Assembly: GCA_016199745.1 (NCBI GenBank)
Contig: JACQFZ010000056.1
Coordinates: forward strand, 115,081 to 179,080
Direction of reading: 5' to 3'
Length of the DNA stretch: 64,000 bases
From: Gammaproteobacteria bacterium
Lineage (GTDB): Bacteria; Pseudomonadota; Gammaproteobacteria; Acidiferrobacterales; Sulfurifustaceae
Under the pieces are notes generated by a model that worked only from the letters and a program-made list of their open reading frames with translations, did no database searches and was not told where the DNA came from. Numbering within the stretch: position 1 is the first letter of the stretch; every line of letters starts with the position of its first letter. Of this stretch, positions 38,133 to 50,600 are shown one piece after another. A program made the position numbers and the translations under genes.

Positions 38133-38410
38133 GAACCAAACCTCCACATAGTTTTACCTACATTGATATATCTCCAACGCATCGCCGAAAAAGGCGCGCG
38201 CGAAGCGATCCGCGCCGCAAACGCTGCGCGTGGGCACTCGGCAAACTAACCGACACATGCCCTTTTACTTACTAATGTTGTGTGCCTAACAGCGAAGCGA
38301 GCGTAGCGTGGGAATTTACCCCGGCGCAATCAGGGTTAGCCCAGGGTGACAATAAGCGTTATCACTGAAACAACAGAACTGCGCGAGATGCAACGGCGAA
38401 TACTCACAGT

Positions 38411-41400
38411 TTATTTACGCCATTCAAGCAATGCCACTGGAAAGTTTGCGAGTACAAGTGCCGCCGGTAACCAATACTGCGCCCCGCGACGTTCGCTATT
38501 GATAATCTCGCCGGTCAACAGGTTCAGATAGGCACCTTCGGCCGGTGCTTCGATCCAAGTGTCTGCCCAGATCTGACCGAGCGGCGGCATCGTATCGGCC
38601 TGTAGACCCATCAACCAGCGCGATGCGACCGTCATCACCATTTCCGACGCTTGGCGGCGCACGAAAACACCGAGGTGCTCGGCGCGTGCCCCATCGACCG
38701 CTAACGGTACGTATTCGCCTTGGCGGTACAACGACGCGTGCGTGCGGCGATAATTCAACACTCGCCAAGTCAGGTAGAGTTTGGCGCGACCGTCGGCCAA
38801 CGTGTCGAGCAATGCGCGCACCCGAGCGGCGTCGGCCACTTGCAGTTGTTCTTCCAAATCTGCTAACAGTCGATCGCGGCGGACGTAATCGACCGGCCGG
38901 CGATTGTCCGGATCGACCAAACTGAAATCCCACAACTCGTTGCCTTGATAAAAATCCGGAACCCCGGGTGCCGTTAGCTTGAACAGCACCTGCGATAAGC
39001 TGTTATACAAACCGCATGGTACTAACCGGCGCACGAACGGTAAAAAATCCTGCAAGAACAAATTTTGACCGGCGGCGAGCAGCTCGCGCACGAACTGTTG
39101 CATCGCCTCCTCGTAGGCGAGGTTCGGATTGATCCAGCTGGTATGGACCTTCGCTTCCTTCACCGCCTTAACGGCATAGGCTTCGATGCGCTGGCGAAAA
39201 ACATCGAGGCCATCCGCATCCAGCTCTGCCAGCGGCCAAGCACCGACCAATGTCTGATACAGCAAATATTCATCGTTGCGATCGGGAACTACGCCGTCTT
39301 CGATCTTGCGCTTCTTGCCGCGATTGATACGGCCCCAACGCGTGACGGCGGCACGCCACTCGCCCGGCACCTCGGAGATCACGTCGAGGCGCGCGCGTAC
39401 GTCTTCGCTGCGCTTGGTATCGTGGGTCGAGGTCGCCAACATCGAATGCGGATATCGCCGAGCTCGGTCGATGTTGGCGCGATGAAACGCGGCCATCGAC
39501 ACGCCGAAACGGCGTGGATCACCGCCGACCTCATTGAGCGCAACGAACCGGTGATACGCGTAAAACGCCGTGTCTTCCAACCCCTTTGCCATCACCGGCG
39601 CCGTGTATTGTTGAAACCGCCGAGTGAAATCGATTGCGCCGTGCCGGTGTGACTCCGGCATTTGCTCCATTCCTTCCAGCAATAAAATCCGCCAAACGAA
39701 ATCGAACACGCTCACGTCGGCTTCGGCGCTACGCTTTTTCGCCTGGCTGATGGCCCATTCGATGTAGCGTCGGTCTTCGGGCGAAACATGGTCGCCGCGA
39801 ATGTAGGTGCGATACACCGGGAACGACGCCACTACCTCGCGCAACGTGTAACGCAGTGCGTTGAGCGTAAAATCGCGCGCGTGCCAATCGGATTCCGACA
39901 GCCGATTGAGGTGGTACGCCAACACATTGAGCTCGCTCGACAACGACAAGCGCATGATTAGACGCTTGCTCTCCGCCAGTAGCTGATCGAAATCGACAAC
40001 CCGACCGATGAAGCGCGTATAGATTCGATCGAGCTCTTCCTCGGCATCGGGATGCACGAACACGCCGTTAACGAGATTGACGAACTCGTAACCGGTCGTG
40101 CCGTGGATCGGCCAATCTTCCGGCAGATACTCGTGACTCGCGAGGATCTTCTCGGCAATAACGTATAGGCCATCTTCACTCGCCGCTTCGATACCGGCCG
40201 CTTTGGCCGCCTGCGTGACGAAGCTTTGCAATCGTTGATAGTAATTGAGCGGATCGTACAACCCGTCGGGATGATCGATGCGCAGACCGTTGACCTTGCC
40301 TTGTGCCACCAGGTCGCTGATCAACCGATGCGTGCTGTAAAACGTCTGCGGATTCTCCATGCGCAACGCCGCCAGATCATTGATATCGAAGAACCGCCGA
40401 TAGTTGATCTCGTCCGAAGCAACGCGCCAGTACGCCAACCGATACGCCTGTTGTTCGAGCAATTCGTGCAACCATTCGAGCCGGCCGGAGTCGCCGTTAT
40501 ACATGCCGACGATACGCTCGATATGCCCGCGGACCGTCGCCTCAGCCGCGCAAAGTTCCGCCAGCCGCTTCTTATGCATTTCCTTATCGCGCTGCCGCTC
40601 CGACAACCGTTCCTGCTGGTGCTCCTCTCGCCCCGGCAGGTGGCGAAACGCGGCCATCAAACTCTGATACTCCAACAACCGTGGATGATCCGGCACTGCT
40701 AACGCTGTCGCTAAGCGATCGAGCTCTCGCTCCAATACCAGCGGATAGGTTTCGGGATCGAGCGGAAAGCGGTGATTGTAGTAGCGCACTTCGAAGGCGC
40801 CGCTGGCGAAATCCGCCGCCAACGTCAACTCGCCGCGCTCGATGACTTCGCCGTAGTGATCGCCCAACACCGGCAACAACACTTTGCCGTGCAACTCAGG
40901 CTTCAACGGATACCAGTCGATGTCGAAAAATGCGGCGTACAACGACGCCGGTCCATTTTCGAGCACGTCGAGCCACCATTGATTGTCGCTGCCGATGCCC
41001 ATGTGATTGGGCACGATATCGAGCACCTGCCCTAACCGATGCGTCCGCAGTGCGGCGATGAATGCGTCGTAGTCGGTTTCCGAGCCGATCTCCGGATTAA
41101 GCGCGTTGTGATCGACGATGTCGTAGCCGTGACGACTGCCCGGGCGCGCCTTCAGGTATGGCGAGGCATAACAGTGGCTGACACCAAGACGCTGCAGATA
41201 CGGCGCCAAGCGCTCGGCGTCGCGAAACGTAAAATCTTTGTGAAACTGCAGCCGATACGTAGCGGTTGGAATCGCGCCCCCGTAATTACGGGGGCGCGTC
41301 GTAGGGCGCGCCGCACCTCCAGGGCCTCGACTCCGACGGAGAACCTCGAACAATGCGCGTGCCGGCGCATCGTTAATCAGCGGTTCGATATCGAGCGCGA

Positions 41401-43510
41401 GCTTGCGACACCAGTTCGGATGTTCGTCCACCGTGCCCGGCAGATTCGCCTGACATAGCTCGCCGATCACATCTTCGAGCTGCAACATGACGACTTTGGA
41501 CGGACTGCGTGCCAGATATTCATGCACGGCTCGTGCAAGTTGCGGCGTCATTTCCGGGCTCGATGCTGGATCGACCGTTGCGCCTTCGGGCAACAACCCT
41601 TCGCGTTGTAACGCGATCAGCAAACGGGCACGGTCTTGCGCACGCTGTAGGATTTGTTGCTCACGCTTCTCCGCCGACGGAAACAAATTCAGCCGTTCAC
41701 GCTCGAACAAATCTTGACCTTTCCACCAGCCGGCCAACGTCGGTAAATCGTGCGTCGACACCGTCGCCAACGCCCGCTCGGGATACGTCGCCGGTGGTTT
41801 GAAATCGCCCTGATCGTTGCGCTCGAAGTAGAACAACCGATAGGACAACACATTCATCGGCGCCAGTGTCGCGCGCACCTCATCCGGCACCGTGCCCAAA
41901 TCTTCGCCGATGACTAGGCAGCGGTTGCGATGGCTTTCGAGCGCGAGAATTCCGAGCATATCGCGGAACGGATATTCGACGTAGGCGCCGTCCTTAGCGG
42001 TCCTGCCTTCCGGCACCCAGAACAAGCGCATGAGACCCATGACATGATCGATGCGCAATGCGCCGCCGTGGCGCATATTCGCCCGCAGCGTGGCAATAAA
42101 CGGCGCATACGCCGCCTCGCGCAAACGCTGCGGCACCAACGGCGGCAATCCCCAATTCTGACCGAGCAACGCCAACTCATCCGGCGGTGCGCCGATGCTG
42201 ATTTGACGCGCGTATAACGACTGCCAAGCCCACGCTTCGGCACCGCCACGATCAATGCTGACCGCTAGATCTTGATACAAGCCGACGCCCATGTCGTGTT
42301 CATAGGCGCGCCGGCCGATGCTGCCGAGTTGCTGATCCGCCTGCCACTGCAAGTATTGAAAATATTCGATACGCACGCGCTCGCGTTCGGCGAAGCGCGC
42401 CACCGCCGGTGCATCCGGCGTGCGGTACTCCTCGGGCCATACCGGCCAACCCCAGCGCTGCGAATCCTGCCGATAAAAATGTTCCTGCAACGCTTCGTAC
42501 AGCGTGTGCCGATATAGCCACTCGCCGCCCTGCGTCTGAAATTTGCGGAACGCCTGGGCGCGTACGGTGTTGCGTGCGAGGTGATGATCGCGAAAATGTT
42601 GGTAGAGCCGTTCCAGCACCGGGAACTTGACGGCGGCGACTGCCGGATAATCGACAAAAGCTTGTGCTCGCAATTGCTGCAACCGCTGCTGAAACTCGCC
42701 GGCATATACCATCTGCTGCGCCGTCGCACATTGCGCAAACTCGGCGATGCCCTCGACGTCGAGATACAGCACATTGACGAACAACCGACTCGACGGGCTG
42801 TACGGACTCACGTGCTGCGGATTGTGCGGATAGAGCGCATGCAACGGATTCAAACCGATGACGGCCGCACCCTGCCCCGCCAAATTCTCGACCGCCGCCC
42901 CCAAATCGGTGAAATCGCCGATGCCCCAGTTGCGCGATGAACGCAATGCATACAGTTGAATCGCCGCACCCCAGATACGACCGCCGTCGGCGACTGCCGT
43001 CGGCACGTAGCAAGCATCGGGCGCGACGATGAGCACCATCGTCTCCGATTGCCCACCCGTTTGAATTTCCAATCGATGATAACCGAGCGGTAATTCCGGA
43101 ATCGGCAATGCATAAGCGACGCGTTCATGATCATCGATCGTCGCGCGTTCAACCACCGTGAGATCGGTAGGATGTACCTCGCCGCGCTGCTGATCGCCGT
43201 TCTCGATCGTCAACGTGTACAAAAAACGCTGGGTCGTTTCTTCTTGCGCCAGGCGCACGATCGCCGCTCGCTGCGGTCCACTGTCGGTCGTTCGCACCAC
43301 CTGCACCGGCGCCAACCGGCGGTGCCACGACGCTGCTTGCAACTGGGCAATGGCGGCATCGACCGATGTACGCGTCAGATCGATACCCATCGCTACCACG
43401 AACGCCTGAATGACGTCGGGCTCGGTATCGTGGCGATTTCCCCAAATGTCGTAGTACCGCGGCTGAATACCGCAGAGTCGGCAAAGTGCGAGTAAGCCTG
43501 GATCGTTCAT
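38411..43510 (-). CDS. malQ-treY: Fused 4-alpha-glucanotransferase / maltooligosyl trehalose synthase (MalQ-TreY)
   Basis: 1699 aa. Residues 1-720 are MalQ (GH77): [14 protein letters not shown] (nucleophile Asp), [13 protein letters not shown] (acid/base Glu), [13 protein letters not shown]. Residues 745-1699 are TreY (GH13_26): [40 protein letters not shown] (nucleophile), [24 protein letters not shown]. MalQ re-shuffles maltodextrins; TreY turns the reducing end of a maltooligosaccharide into an alpha,alpha-1,1 link for TreZ. Pseudomonads have malQ and treY as separate neighbours beside treZ, so this is a fusion of adjacent genes. Both catalytic sets look intact. It is the last gene of the operon. 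Confidence 0.92.
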   Translation of the reverse strand: MNDPGLLALCRLCGIQPRYYDIWGNRHDTEPDVIQAFVVAMGIDLTRTSVDAAIAQLQAASWHRRLAPVQVVRTTDSGPQRAAIVRLAQEETTQRFLYTLTIENGDQQRGEVHPTDLTVVERATIDDHERVAYALPIPELPLGYHRLEIQTGGQSETMVLIVAPDACYVPTAVADGGRIWGAAIQLYALRSSRNWGIGDFTDLGAAVENLAGQGAAVIGLNPLHALYPHNPQHVSPYSPSSRLFVNVLYLDVEGIAEFAQCATAQQMVYAGEFQQRLQQLRAQAFVDYPAVAAVKFPVLERLYQHFRDHHLARNTVRAQAFRKFQTQGGEWLYRHTLYEALQEHFYRQDSQRWGWPVWPEEYRTPDAPAVARFAERERVRIEYFQYLQWQADQQLGSIGRRAYEHDMGVGLYQDLAVSIDRGGAEAWAWQSLYARQISIGAPPDELALLGQNWGLPPLVPQRLREAAYAPFIATLRANMRHGGALRIDHVMGLMRLFWVPEGRTAKDGAYVEYPFRDMLGILALESHRNRCLVIGEDLGTVPDEVRATLAPMNVLSYRLFYFERNDQGDFKPPATYPERALATVSTHDLPTLAGWWKGQDLFERERLNLFPSAEKREQQILQRAQDRARLLIALQREGLLPEGATVDPASSPEMTPQLARAVHEYLARSPSKVVMLQLEDVIGELCQANLPGTVDEHPNWCRKLALDIEPLINDAPARALFEVLRRSRGPGGAARPTTRPRNYGGAIPTATYRLQFHKDFTFRDAERLAPYLQRLGVSHCYASPYLKARPGSRHGYDIVDHNALNPEIGSETDYDAFIAALRTHRLGQVLDIVPNHMGIGSDNQWWLDVLENGPASLYAAFFDIDWYPLKPELHGKVLLPVLGDHYGEVIERGELTLAADFASGAFEVRYYNHRFPLDPETYPLVLERELDRLATALAVPDHPRLLEYQSLMAAFRHLPGREEHQQERLSERQRDKEMHKKRLAELCAAEATVRGHIERIVGMYNGDSGRLEWLHELLEQQAYRLAYWRVASDEINYRRFFDINDLAALRMENPQTFYSTHRLISDLVAQGKVNGLRIDHPDGLYDPLNYYQRLQSFVTQAAKAAGIEAASEDGLYVIAEKILASHEYLPEDWPIHGTTGYEFVNLVNGVFVHPDAEEELDRIYTRFIGRVVDFDQLLAESKRLIMRLSLSSELNVLAYHLNRLSESDWHARDFTLNALRYTLREVVASFPVYRTYIRGDHVSPEDRRYIEWAISQAKKRSAEADVSVFDFVWRILLLEGMEQMPESHRHGAIDFTRRFQQYTAPVMAKGLEDTAFYAYHRFVALNEVGGDPRRFGVSMAAFHRANIDRARRYPHSMLATSTHDTKRSEDVRARLDVISEVPGEWRAAVTRWGRINRGKKRKIEDGVVPDRNDEYLLYQTLVGAWPLAELDADGLDVFRQRIEAYAVKAVKEAKVHTSWINPNLAYEEAMQQFVRELLAAGQNLFLQDFLPFVRRLVPCGLYNSLSQVLFKLTAPGVPDFYQGNELWDFSLVDPDNRRPVDYVRRDRLLADLEEQLQVADAARVRALLDTLADGRAKLYLTWRVLNYRRTHASLYRQGEYVPLAVDGARAEHLGVFVRRQASEMVMTVASRWLMGLQADTMPPLGQIWADTWIEAPAEGAYLNLLTGEIINSERRGAQYWLPAALVLANFPVALLEWRK
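41273..41298. repeat. 26-bp perfect palindrome in the MalQ-TreY linker
   Basis: The arms CGCGCCCCCGTAA and TTACGGGGGCGCG form a perfect 26-base palindrome lying exactly in the stretch that codes for the linker between the two enzymes (about residues 737-746, reading PRNYGGA). It sits where the old intergenic region would have been. Confidence 0.85.
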
Positions 43511-43613
43511 ACAATTATGTCGAGTTTCGTAAATCGTAATGACGGAACGTGCCGTCCTTCAGTTCAATACGTAGTCATCTAATTGTCATCCGCTGAAGAC
43601 GAGACGACCTGAC

Positions 43614-45464
43614 TCACTTTTCTTCTAACCACCATATCACCGACCAGGGTGGCAGCCGGTCTGGCGACGATTCCGCCGCACCGGGCATATATCTATATAA
43701 GATACGGCCTTTACGGGTGCCGACACCTGTCAACACGCGGCCGCTCAAATTGGCGATCAAACATAAACGCGATCCATCGACTAAGGCCCATTGCACGGTT
43801 AATCCCTGAGTTCCTAACACTTCGAAACTCGCACCCGCATCCATCAACTGCGAAAGTCGCGGCACAATTTCGCGTGCACGCAGCGCCAGCACATCGCGAT
43901 GCCATACCAGCCAATCGACAGCCTCAGGCCGGCCAAGTTCTTCCCAATTCAGCACCGCTTCGACGAATGTGGTCGCGACGGTGGGATCGGGAATACGTGC
44001 ACGCGCGGCCGGATCGCTGAATTCCGGAAAGCGCGCAAATTCCTTGCGCCGGCCTTCGGCAACGGCGGCCGCCAGCTCCGGACCGAAATCGCAGAAAAAA
44101 GGAAACGGCGTGCGCGCTGCCCACTCTTGCCCCATGAACAACATCGGCGTTGCCGGGGCCAACAAAAATACCGCCGACACCGCCCGCACACGCTCCAGCG
44201 TGGACAACGCGGTGATTCGTTCGCCGAAGGCGCGGTTACCGATTTGATCGTGATTCTGCAAGAACGACACGAATGCCGCCGGCGGTAAATCCGCCGACGG
44301 TTCACCGCGCGGGCTGCCGTCACGAAAGCGCGACGGCTCACCTTGATAGGCGAAACCCTCCGTCAAACAACGCCCGAGTCGCGCCAACGGCTTATCGGCA
44401 TAATCGGCGTAGTAACCGCCCGACTCGCCGGTCGCGATCACGTGCAACGCGTGATGAATATCGTCGTTCCACTGCGCCGTGTAGTACTGCGGCCGACGCG
44501 ACGCATCGCGTTGCAGATAATGTGCGGCGTTGTCGTCGTTTTCCAATACGAGATGAATTTGCCGGCGCGCGCCGGGTCCGCGCGCGACGGCTTGCGCGAG
44601 CTCCGTCAGAATATCGGGGCTACTGTCATCGGCGATGGCGTGCACGGCGTCGAAGCGTAGACCGTCGAAGTGATACTCCTCGAGCCAATAGAGCGCATTA
44701 TGAATGTAGTAGTCGCGGACGACACGACTACCGGCATCGTCGAAATTGATAGCAGCGCCCCAAGGCGTGTGATGACGCTCGGTGAAAAACGGCGCGGCGT
44801 AACGATGTAAATAATTTCCGTCGGGGCCGAAGTGGTTGTAAACCACATCGAGAAATACCATCAAGCCGAGACGATGCGCCGATTGAATCAGTGCTTTCAA
44901 ATCTTCGGGCCGACCGTAACGACTATCCGGCGCGAACGGTAATACGCCGTCGTAACCCCAATTGCGTCGTCCAGGAAAATCGGCGAGCGGCATCAACTCG
45001 ATCGCCGTCACCCCTAAGTCACGCAAATGCATCAGTCGGGTCTGCACACCGGCATAACTCCCGGCAGCGGTGAAACTACCGACGTGCAATTCATAGAGCA
45101 CTGCTTCTTCCCATGGCCGGCCGCGCCAATCGTCGTCTTGCCAAACGAAAGTACGCGGATCGATCAGCTCGCTCGGACCGTGAACATCGTCCGGCTGAAA
45201 ACGCGAGGCGGGATCGGCCACCGACAACTCGCCGTCGATCCGATAACAATAACGATCGCCGGCGATCGCTTCCGCGGTCACGGCATACCAACCGTCGCCG
45301 GCGCGCTGCATCGGCCGCCGTGTTTCTTCAACGCCGTGCCATACGCACAACTCCACCTCGCGCGCACTGGGCGCCCACAGACTGAAGCGAGCGGCGGCAT
45401 CGCCGATCAGCTCCGCGCCGAACGGCATCACATGCTGCCGTTGCCGATACGAAACCTTACCCAT
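43614..45464 (-). CDS. treZ: Maltooligosyl trehalose trehalohydrolase
   Basis: 616 aa. An N-terminal carbohydrate-binding CBM48-type domain (FSLWAPSAREVELCVW) precedes the GH13 barrel with ELMPLADFPGRRNWGYDGV, FLDVVYNHFGPDGNYL, DGLRFDAVHAI (nucleophile Asp), HLVLENDDN (Glu) and LQNHDQIGN (third Asp). It releases trehalose from maltooligosyl-trehalose made by TreY. AGGAG lies six bases before the ATG; the gap to the fusion gene is about 100 bases. Confidence 0.95.
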   Translation of the reverse strand: MGKVSYRQRQHVMPFGAELIGDAAARFSLWAPSAREVELCVWHGVEETRRPMQRAGDGWYAVTAEAIAGDRYCYRIDGELSVADPASRFQPDDVHGPSELIDPRTFVWQDDDWRGRPWEEAVLYELHVGSFTAAGSYAGVQTRLMHLRDLGVTAIELMPLADFPGRRNWGYDGVLPFAPDSRYGRPEDLKALIQSAHRLGLMVFLDVVYNHFGPDGNYLHRYAAPFFTERHHTPWGAAINFDDAGSRVVRDYYIHNALYWLEEYHFDGLRFDAVHAIADDSSPDILTELAQAVARGPGARRQIHLVLENDDNAAHYLQRDASRRPQYYTAQWNDDIHHALHVIATGESGGYYADYADKPLARLGRCLTEGFAYQGEPSRFRDGSPRGEPSADLPPAAFVSFLQNHDQIGNRAFGERITALSTLERVRAVSAVFLLAPATPMLFMGQEWAARTPFPFFCDFGPELAAAVAEGRRKEFARFPEFSDPAARARIPDPTVATTFVEAVLNWEELGRPEAVDWLVWHRDVLALRAREIVPRLSQLMDAGASFEVLGTQGLTVQWALVDGSRLCLIANLSGRVLTGVGTRKGRILYRYMPGAAESSPDRLPPWSVIWWLEEK

Positions 45465-45479
45465 ATCAAACTCCTAGCG

Positions 45480-47600
45480 TTATGGCACTTGCTTCAACAA
45501 CACCAACGACCGACCTTCGAGCGGATAAATCTCGCCCGCTGCATGCCGCTGCGTAAGGCGTTCGCTGGCGAATGTGTCGATCGCAACTTCCCAGCCGGTG
45601 AAACTAGCGAAGCTCGGCAAGGTGAAGCTGATCGTCTCGTGATAAGCATTGAGCAACAATAGAAAGTCGTTATCCTGTAACGGTCGCCCGCGTTCGTCCT
45701 GTTCGTGGATCGCCTCGCCGGATAAAAATAATCCGAGGCAAGACGCGTTGGCGTTGGACCACTCCTCATCGGTCATCTCGCCGCCGTCGGGACGCAACCA
45801 AATGATGTCCTTCTTGCCGATACCCTTGATGTCGCGCCCTTGAAAGAACGAGCGCCGATGAAATACCGGGTGCGTCCGCCGCAATGCGATGAGATTGCGT
45901 GTGAACGTCAATAGCTCTTGGTCCTCCGGCTTAAAATACCAATGCAGCCAGCTGATCTCGTTGTCCTGGCAATAGGCGTTATTGTTTCCCAATTGGGTGT
46001 GACCCATTTCATCGCCGGCAAGCAACATCGGCACGCCTTGCGACAGGAACAGTGTCGCCAATAAATTGCGTTTCTGGCGCAACCGTAGCTCTTTAACTTG
46101 CGGGTCGTCGGTCAGACCTTCGGCGCCGCAGTTCCAGCTGAGGTTATGATCGCTGCCGTCGCGGTTGTCTTCTTGATTGGCCTCGTTGTGCTTGCCGTTG
46201 TAGCTGACGAGATCGTGCAGCGTGAAACCGTCGTGCGCGGTGACGAGATTGATGCTGGCATATGGCTTGCGCCCGCCGCGCTCGTACAAATCGCTGGAGC
46301 CGGAGATCCGATACGCGAGCTCGCCGATCTGTCCGCCGTCGCCCTTCCAATAGGACCGAACGGTGTCGCGATATTTACCGTTCCACTCGGTCCAACCGAC
46401 CGGAAAATTTCCGACCTGATAACCGCCCTCGCCCAAATCCCACGGCTCGGCGATCAGCTTCACCTGCGACAACACCGGGTCTTGATGGATGATGTCGAAG
46501 AACGCGCCCAATCGATCGACTTCGTGCAGCTCGCGCGCCAATGCCGAGGCGAGATCGAAACGGAAGCCGTCAATGTGCATCTCCTGCACCCAATAACGCA
46601 ACGAATCCATGATCAGTTGCAGCACACGCGGATGGCGCATGTTGAGCGTGTTGCCGCAACCGGTGTAATCCATGTAGTAGCGCGGATCTTCGGGCGAAAG
46701 CCGATAGTAAGACGTGTTGTCGATGCCGCGGAACGACAACGTCGGCCCGAGCTGATTGCCTTCGGCGGTGTGGTTGTAAACCACATCGAGAATGACTTCG
46801 ATGCCGGCCGAATGTAATCGCTTCACCATGGTCTTGAATTCGCCGATGGTGCCCATCGCCGAATAGCGCATATCGGGCGCGAAGAAGCCGATCGAGTTGT
46901 AGCCCCAGTAATTACGCAATCCCTTGGCGACTAGCAGTCGATCGTCGGCGAACGCATGCACCGGCATCAGCTCGACGGCGGTAATGCCGAGACGTTTGAA
47001 ATGATCCAACACCGGCTCGGTCGCCAGACCGGCATAGGTGCCGCGCAAGTGCGGTGGCACATCGGGGTACAACGCCGTCAGGCCTTTGACGTGCGCTTCG
47101 TAGATCACCGTATCGTGCCAAGGCGTATGCGGCGAACGATCGTTGCCCCAACTAAATGCAGGATCGATCACTTTGCACTTCAACATGCCGGAAGCGTTGT
47201 CGCGCTTGTCGAACGAGAGATCCGCTTGCTTGGCGCCGACGCGATATCCGAAATGCGCGTCGCTCCATTTGATGTCACCGACGAGCACCTTGGCGTAAGG
47301 ATCGAGCAGTAACTTATAAGGATTGAAGCGAAATCCTTCTTCCGGCTTGTACGGTCCATACACACGATAGCCGTAGAGCTGACCGGGCCGTATCTCCGGT
47401 AAGTAACAGTGCCACGCTTGATCGGTTTGCCATTCCACCGGTACGCGCGCGATTTCGCGCCGGCCTTTCGGATCGAACAAACAAAGCTCGACCTTTTCTG
47501 CGTGTTCGGAAAAGAGCGAGAAGTTAACGCCCTCTCCATCCCAAGTCGCGCCTAATGGGTATGGCTGGCCGCGCCATACCGCGATCTTGTCACTCAACAT
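45480..47600 (-). CDS. glgX: Glycogen debranching enzyme (isoamylase type)
   Basis: 706 aa. Starts with an isoamylase N-terminal domain ([21 protein letters not shown]), then GH13 motifs [28 protein letters not shown] (nucleophile), [17 protein letters not shown] and [15 protein letters not shown]; the [15 protein letters not shown] loop is typical of GlgX. It hydrolyses alpha-1,6 branches of limit dextrin, supplying linear oligosaccharides to MalQ and TreY/TreZ. It lies 15 bases before treZ in the operon. Confidence 0.95.
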   Translation of the reverse strand: MLSDKIAVWRGQPYPLGATWDGEGVNFSLFSEHAEKVELCLFDPKGRREIARVPVEWQTDQAWHCYLPEIRPGQLYGYRVYGPYKPEEGFRFNPYKLLLDPYAKVLVGDIKWSDAHFGYRVGAKQADLSFDKRDNASGMLKCKVIDPAFSWGNDRSPHTPWHDTVIYEAHVKGLTALYPDVPPHLRGTYAGLATEPVLDHFKRLGITAVELMPVHAFADDRLLVAKGLRNYWGYNSIGFFAPDMRYSAMGTIGEFKTMVKRLHSAGIEVILDVVYNHTAEGNQLGPTLSFRGIDNTSYYRLSPEDPRYYMDYTGCGNTLNMRHPRVLQLIMDSLRYWVQEMHIDGFRFDLASALARELHEVDRLGAFFDIIHQDPVLSQVKLIAEPWDLGEGGYQVGNFPVGWTEWNGKYRDTVRSYWKGDGGQIGELAYRISGSSDLYERGGRKPYASINLVTAHDGFTLHDLVSYNGKHNEANQEDNRDGSDHNLSWNCGAEGLTDDPQVKELRLRQKRNLLATLFLSQGVPMLLAGDEMGHTQLGNNNAYCQDNEISWLHWYFKPEDQELLTFTRNLIALRRTHPVFHRRSFFQGRDIKGIGKKDIIWLRPDGGEMTDEEWSNANASCLGLFLSGEAIHEQDERGRPLQDNDFLLLLNAYHETISFTLPSFASFTGWEVAIDTFASERLTQRHAAGEIYPLEGRSLVLLKQVP

Positions 47601-47666
47601 TCCTTTGCATTCCTTCGTTTTTAGAATAACAAAATCGTTGCGCCCCGCCGGAACGTCGTCGGCAGC

Positions 47667-50600
47667 CTACACGGAATGCAGTTCGGGAGATATGGTCGGC
47701 GCGCGATCACCCAGGAATGCCAACAGACCGCGCACGGGAATATCGACCCACGCCGGTCGATTGTCGAGCTCATAACGCAACTCGTAAAGCATCTTCTCGA
47801 CGATGAAAAGTTGGATCAATGCTTGCGCATGTGCCGGCTCGCTGGGTAACGCCGCGGCACCGGTAGCGGCCTCGCGGTAACCATCGAGCAACCGCTCGCG
47901 TACCGTCGCTTCCCAATCGCGCGCCAACGGTTCGAGTACGGCATAGTCATCCGGACGCTCCGCCGTCAATCGACGCAATGCGTGATACGCCGCGTAATTA
48001 AACGAGCGCAACACGCCGGCGACATCGCGCAACGCCGAATGCTTGGCGCGGCGTTCGGCCAACGGCCGCGCCGGCTCGCCTTCGAAATCGGTGATAACAA
48101 AATCGTTTTTAACGAGCAACACTTGACCGAGATGTAAGTCGCCGTGATAACGCATTTTGAGCACCTCGATCGGCGGCGGTACGCCGATACCAGCGATCAA
48201 TTCAGCTTCGCGTTCGAGCAAACGATCAACTAGGGATTGCGTCACCGCGCCCAAACCGTCGCGTCGCTGTTTCAACTTGGCAAGAGTGCTGGCGACGTCG
48301 GTCTGCACACGACGCCACCATCCCTCGTATTCCGCCGGCTCGACTCGTTCCGGCTCGAATGCCGGATCACCATGCGCACGTGACAACGCCTGATGCAGCT
48401 CGCCGATGCGCTGTCCGAGCGTACGCACCAGCGTCATATATAAAGTGTTGTACGCCTGCTGCTGCAGACCTTTGTCTTCTCCCTGCTGACTACGCTGCGC
48501 CTCCAGATGGCGCTCGAGAAAACCGATGGTATAAACCCAACCGTCGCCTTGATTGGCGATATAACCTTGCAACAGTGCCAACGTGGTGTGGCTGCCGTTG
48601 GCGCTGCGGAATTCGAGATAACCGGCAAGCGGCGGAATGTGCGCGAACGGCGAGACTTCGGTCAAAAACCGACCGATCTCGAGATCCGGATTCACACCCT
48701 CTTCGAAGCGCCGATACACTTTAAGAATTAATCGATCGGCCAAGATAACGGATGAATTACTCTGTTCAAGTCCGAGCGACCGTACCGGCAGGGCAGCGAC
48801 GTCGCCGACTAAGCGTTCGAACACCGCCGTCGCCGCGAAACGCATGCGCCCCTGATCGAACGCCAATTCCTGCCGCAAACCCATGGCACGCACCAACGCC
48901 CGGCAAAAATCGTCATGCGCCAGCGCATCGACCAACACGCCGACGCGCGGACCGCGCCGCACTCGCGCCAACGCCCGCGGCAACAGCGGACGCACGTGCT
49001 CGTCGGTGATCTCGCCCCAAACGATCGACAACGGCAGGAAGTAACTACCCTGCGAATCTGTCGTCACCGTGCGCACCAACGCGATCAGCGCGCTGTAGGT
49101 CGCCTCGCCCCATTCCGCCGAAGCGATCAGCTCGGCGCGCTCGAGCGACTTGCCCTTCTCCGAATACCAACGCTGACCAACAATGAAACGCGGCAAAATG
49201 TCGCGCTCAAGCGCACGCCGCAACTTCTCCGCCATCGGCCGCTGAATCCGATCGGTCTTGCCAACGAGATCCGGATACAGCGAGCGCCAACCGGCGAACA
49301 TCACCAGCCACGGCAATTCGAGCGGCGGCAACATCTCTTGGTGCCAACGCGGCACCTGGGCGTCGGCCGATAACAGAAACCAATAGAAACCGTATCCGGG
49401 CAACGTCAGCAGGTACGGCAATTCGCCGATCGGCGGAAAGGTCGTACGTCCAAGCATCTCCACCGGCACACGCGCTTTGTAAGCCGATAGGTCAAGCTCA
49501 ACCGGCTGCGCCGCACGCGACAGATTAGACACGCAAAGAATGCTCTCGCCGTTGTACTCGCGCAGATAGGCCAAAATCTTGCGATTACCTGGCCGTAGAA
49601 AGCGCAACGTACCGCGGCCAAATGCCTTATGCGCCTTGCGTACCGCAATTAGGCGCTTCATCCAGTTGAGCAGCGAATAAGGATCGCGCGTCTGCGCTTC
49701 GACGTTGACCGCTTCATAGCCATAAATCGGGTCCATGATCGGCGGCAGATATAGCCGCGCCGGATCGGCCCGCGAAAAACCAGCGTTACGATCCGGGCTC
49801 CACTGCATCGGCGTGCGCACACCGTTGCGATCGCCCAAAAAAATGTTGTCGCCCATACCAAGCTCGTCGCCATAATAAAGAACCGGGCTACCGATAAGCG
49901 ACAACAACAAATTGTTGAGCAGCTTGATGCGCTCGACGTCGTTGTCGACCAACGGCGCCAACCGCCGACGAATGCCGAGATTCAAGCGCATGCGCGGGTC
50001 GTTGGCGTAGACCTGGTACATGTAATCGCGTTCGTAGTCGGTAACCATTTCGAGCGTGAGCTCATCGTGGTTGCGCAGAAAAATCGCCCACTGGCAGTTG
50101 TCCGGAATATCCGGCGTCTGCTCCAAGATTTCACCGATCGGATGGCGATCCTCTTGCGCGACCGCCATGTAAATGCGCGGCATCAATGGAAAGTGAAACG
50201 CCATGTGGCACTCGTCGCCGTCGCCGAAGTACGAGCGCACGTCTTCCGGCCACTGATTCGCCTCGGCCAAGAACATACGGTCCTTATGGCGCGCATCGAG
50301 CTGCGATCGAAGCTGTTTCAGCATCTCATGCGTTTCCGGCAGGTTCTCGTTGTTCGTACCTTCGCGCTCGCACAAATAGGGAATGGCGTCGAGACGCATG
50401 CCGTCGACACCGGCATCCAACCAAAAGCGCATGACTGCAGTAACCGCGCGCACGACTTGCGGATTATCGAAGTTGAGATCAGGTTGATGCGAAAAGAAAC
50501 GATGCCAATAATACTGTCGCGCTACCGGGTCCCATGCCCAATTCGATGTCTCGGTATCGCGAAAGATGATGCGCGTGCCGCTATATTTCTTGTCGTCGTC

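Noticed and set aside
42300..43013. 237-codon minus-strand open frame in another phase of the malQ part
   Set aside because: Shadow of the MalQ reading frame in GC-rich DNA.
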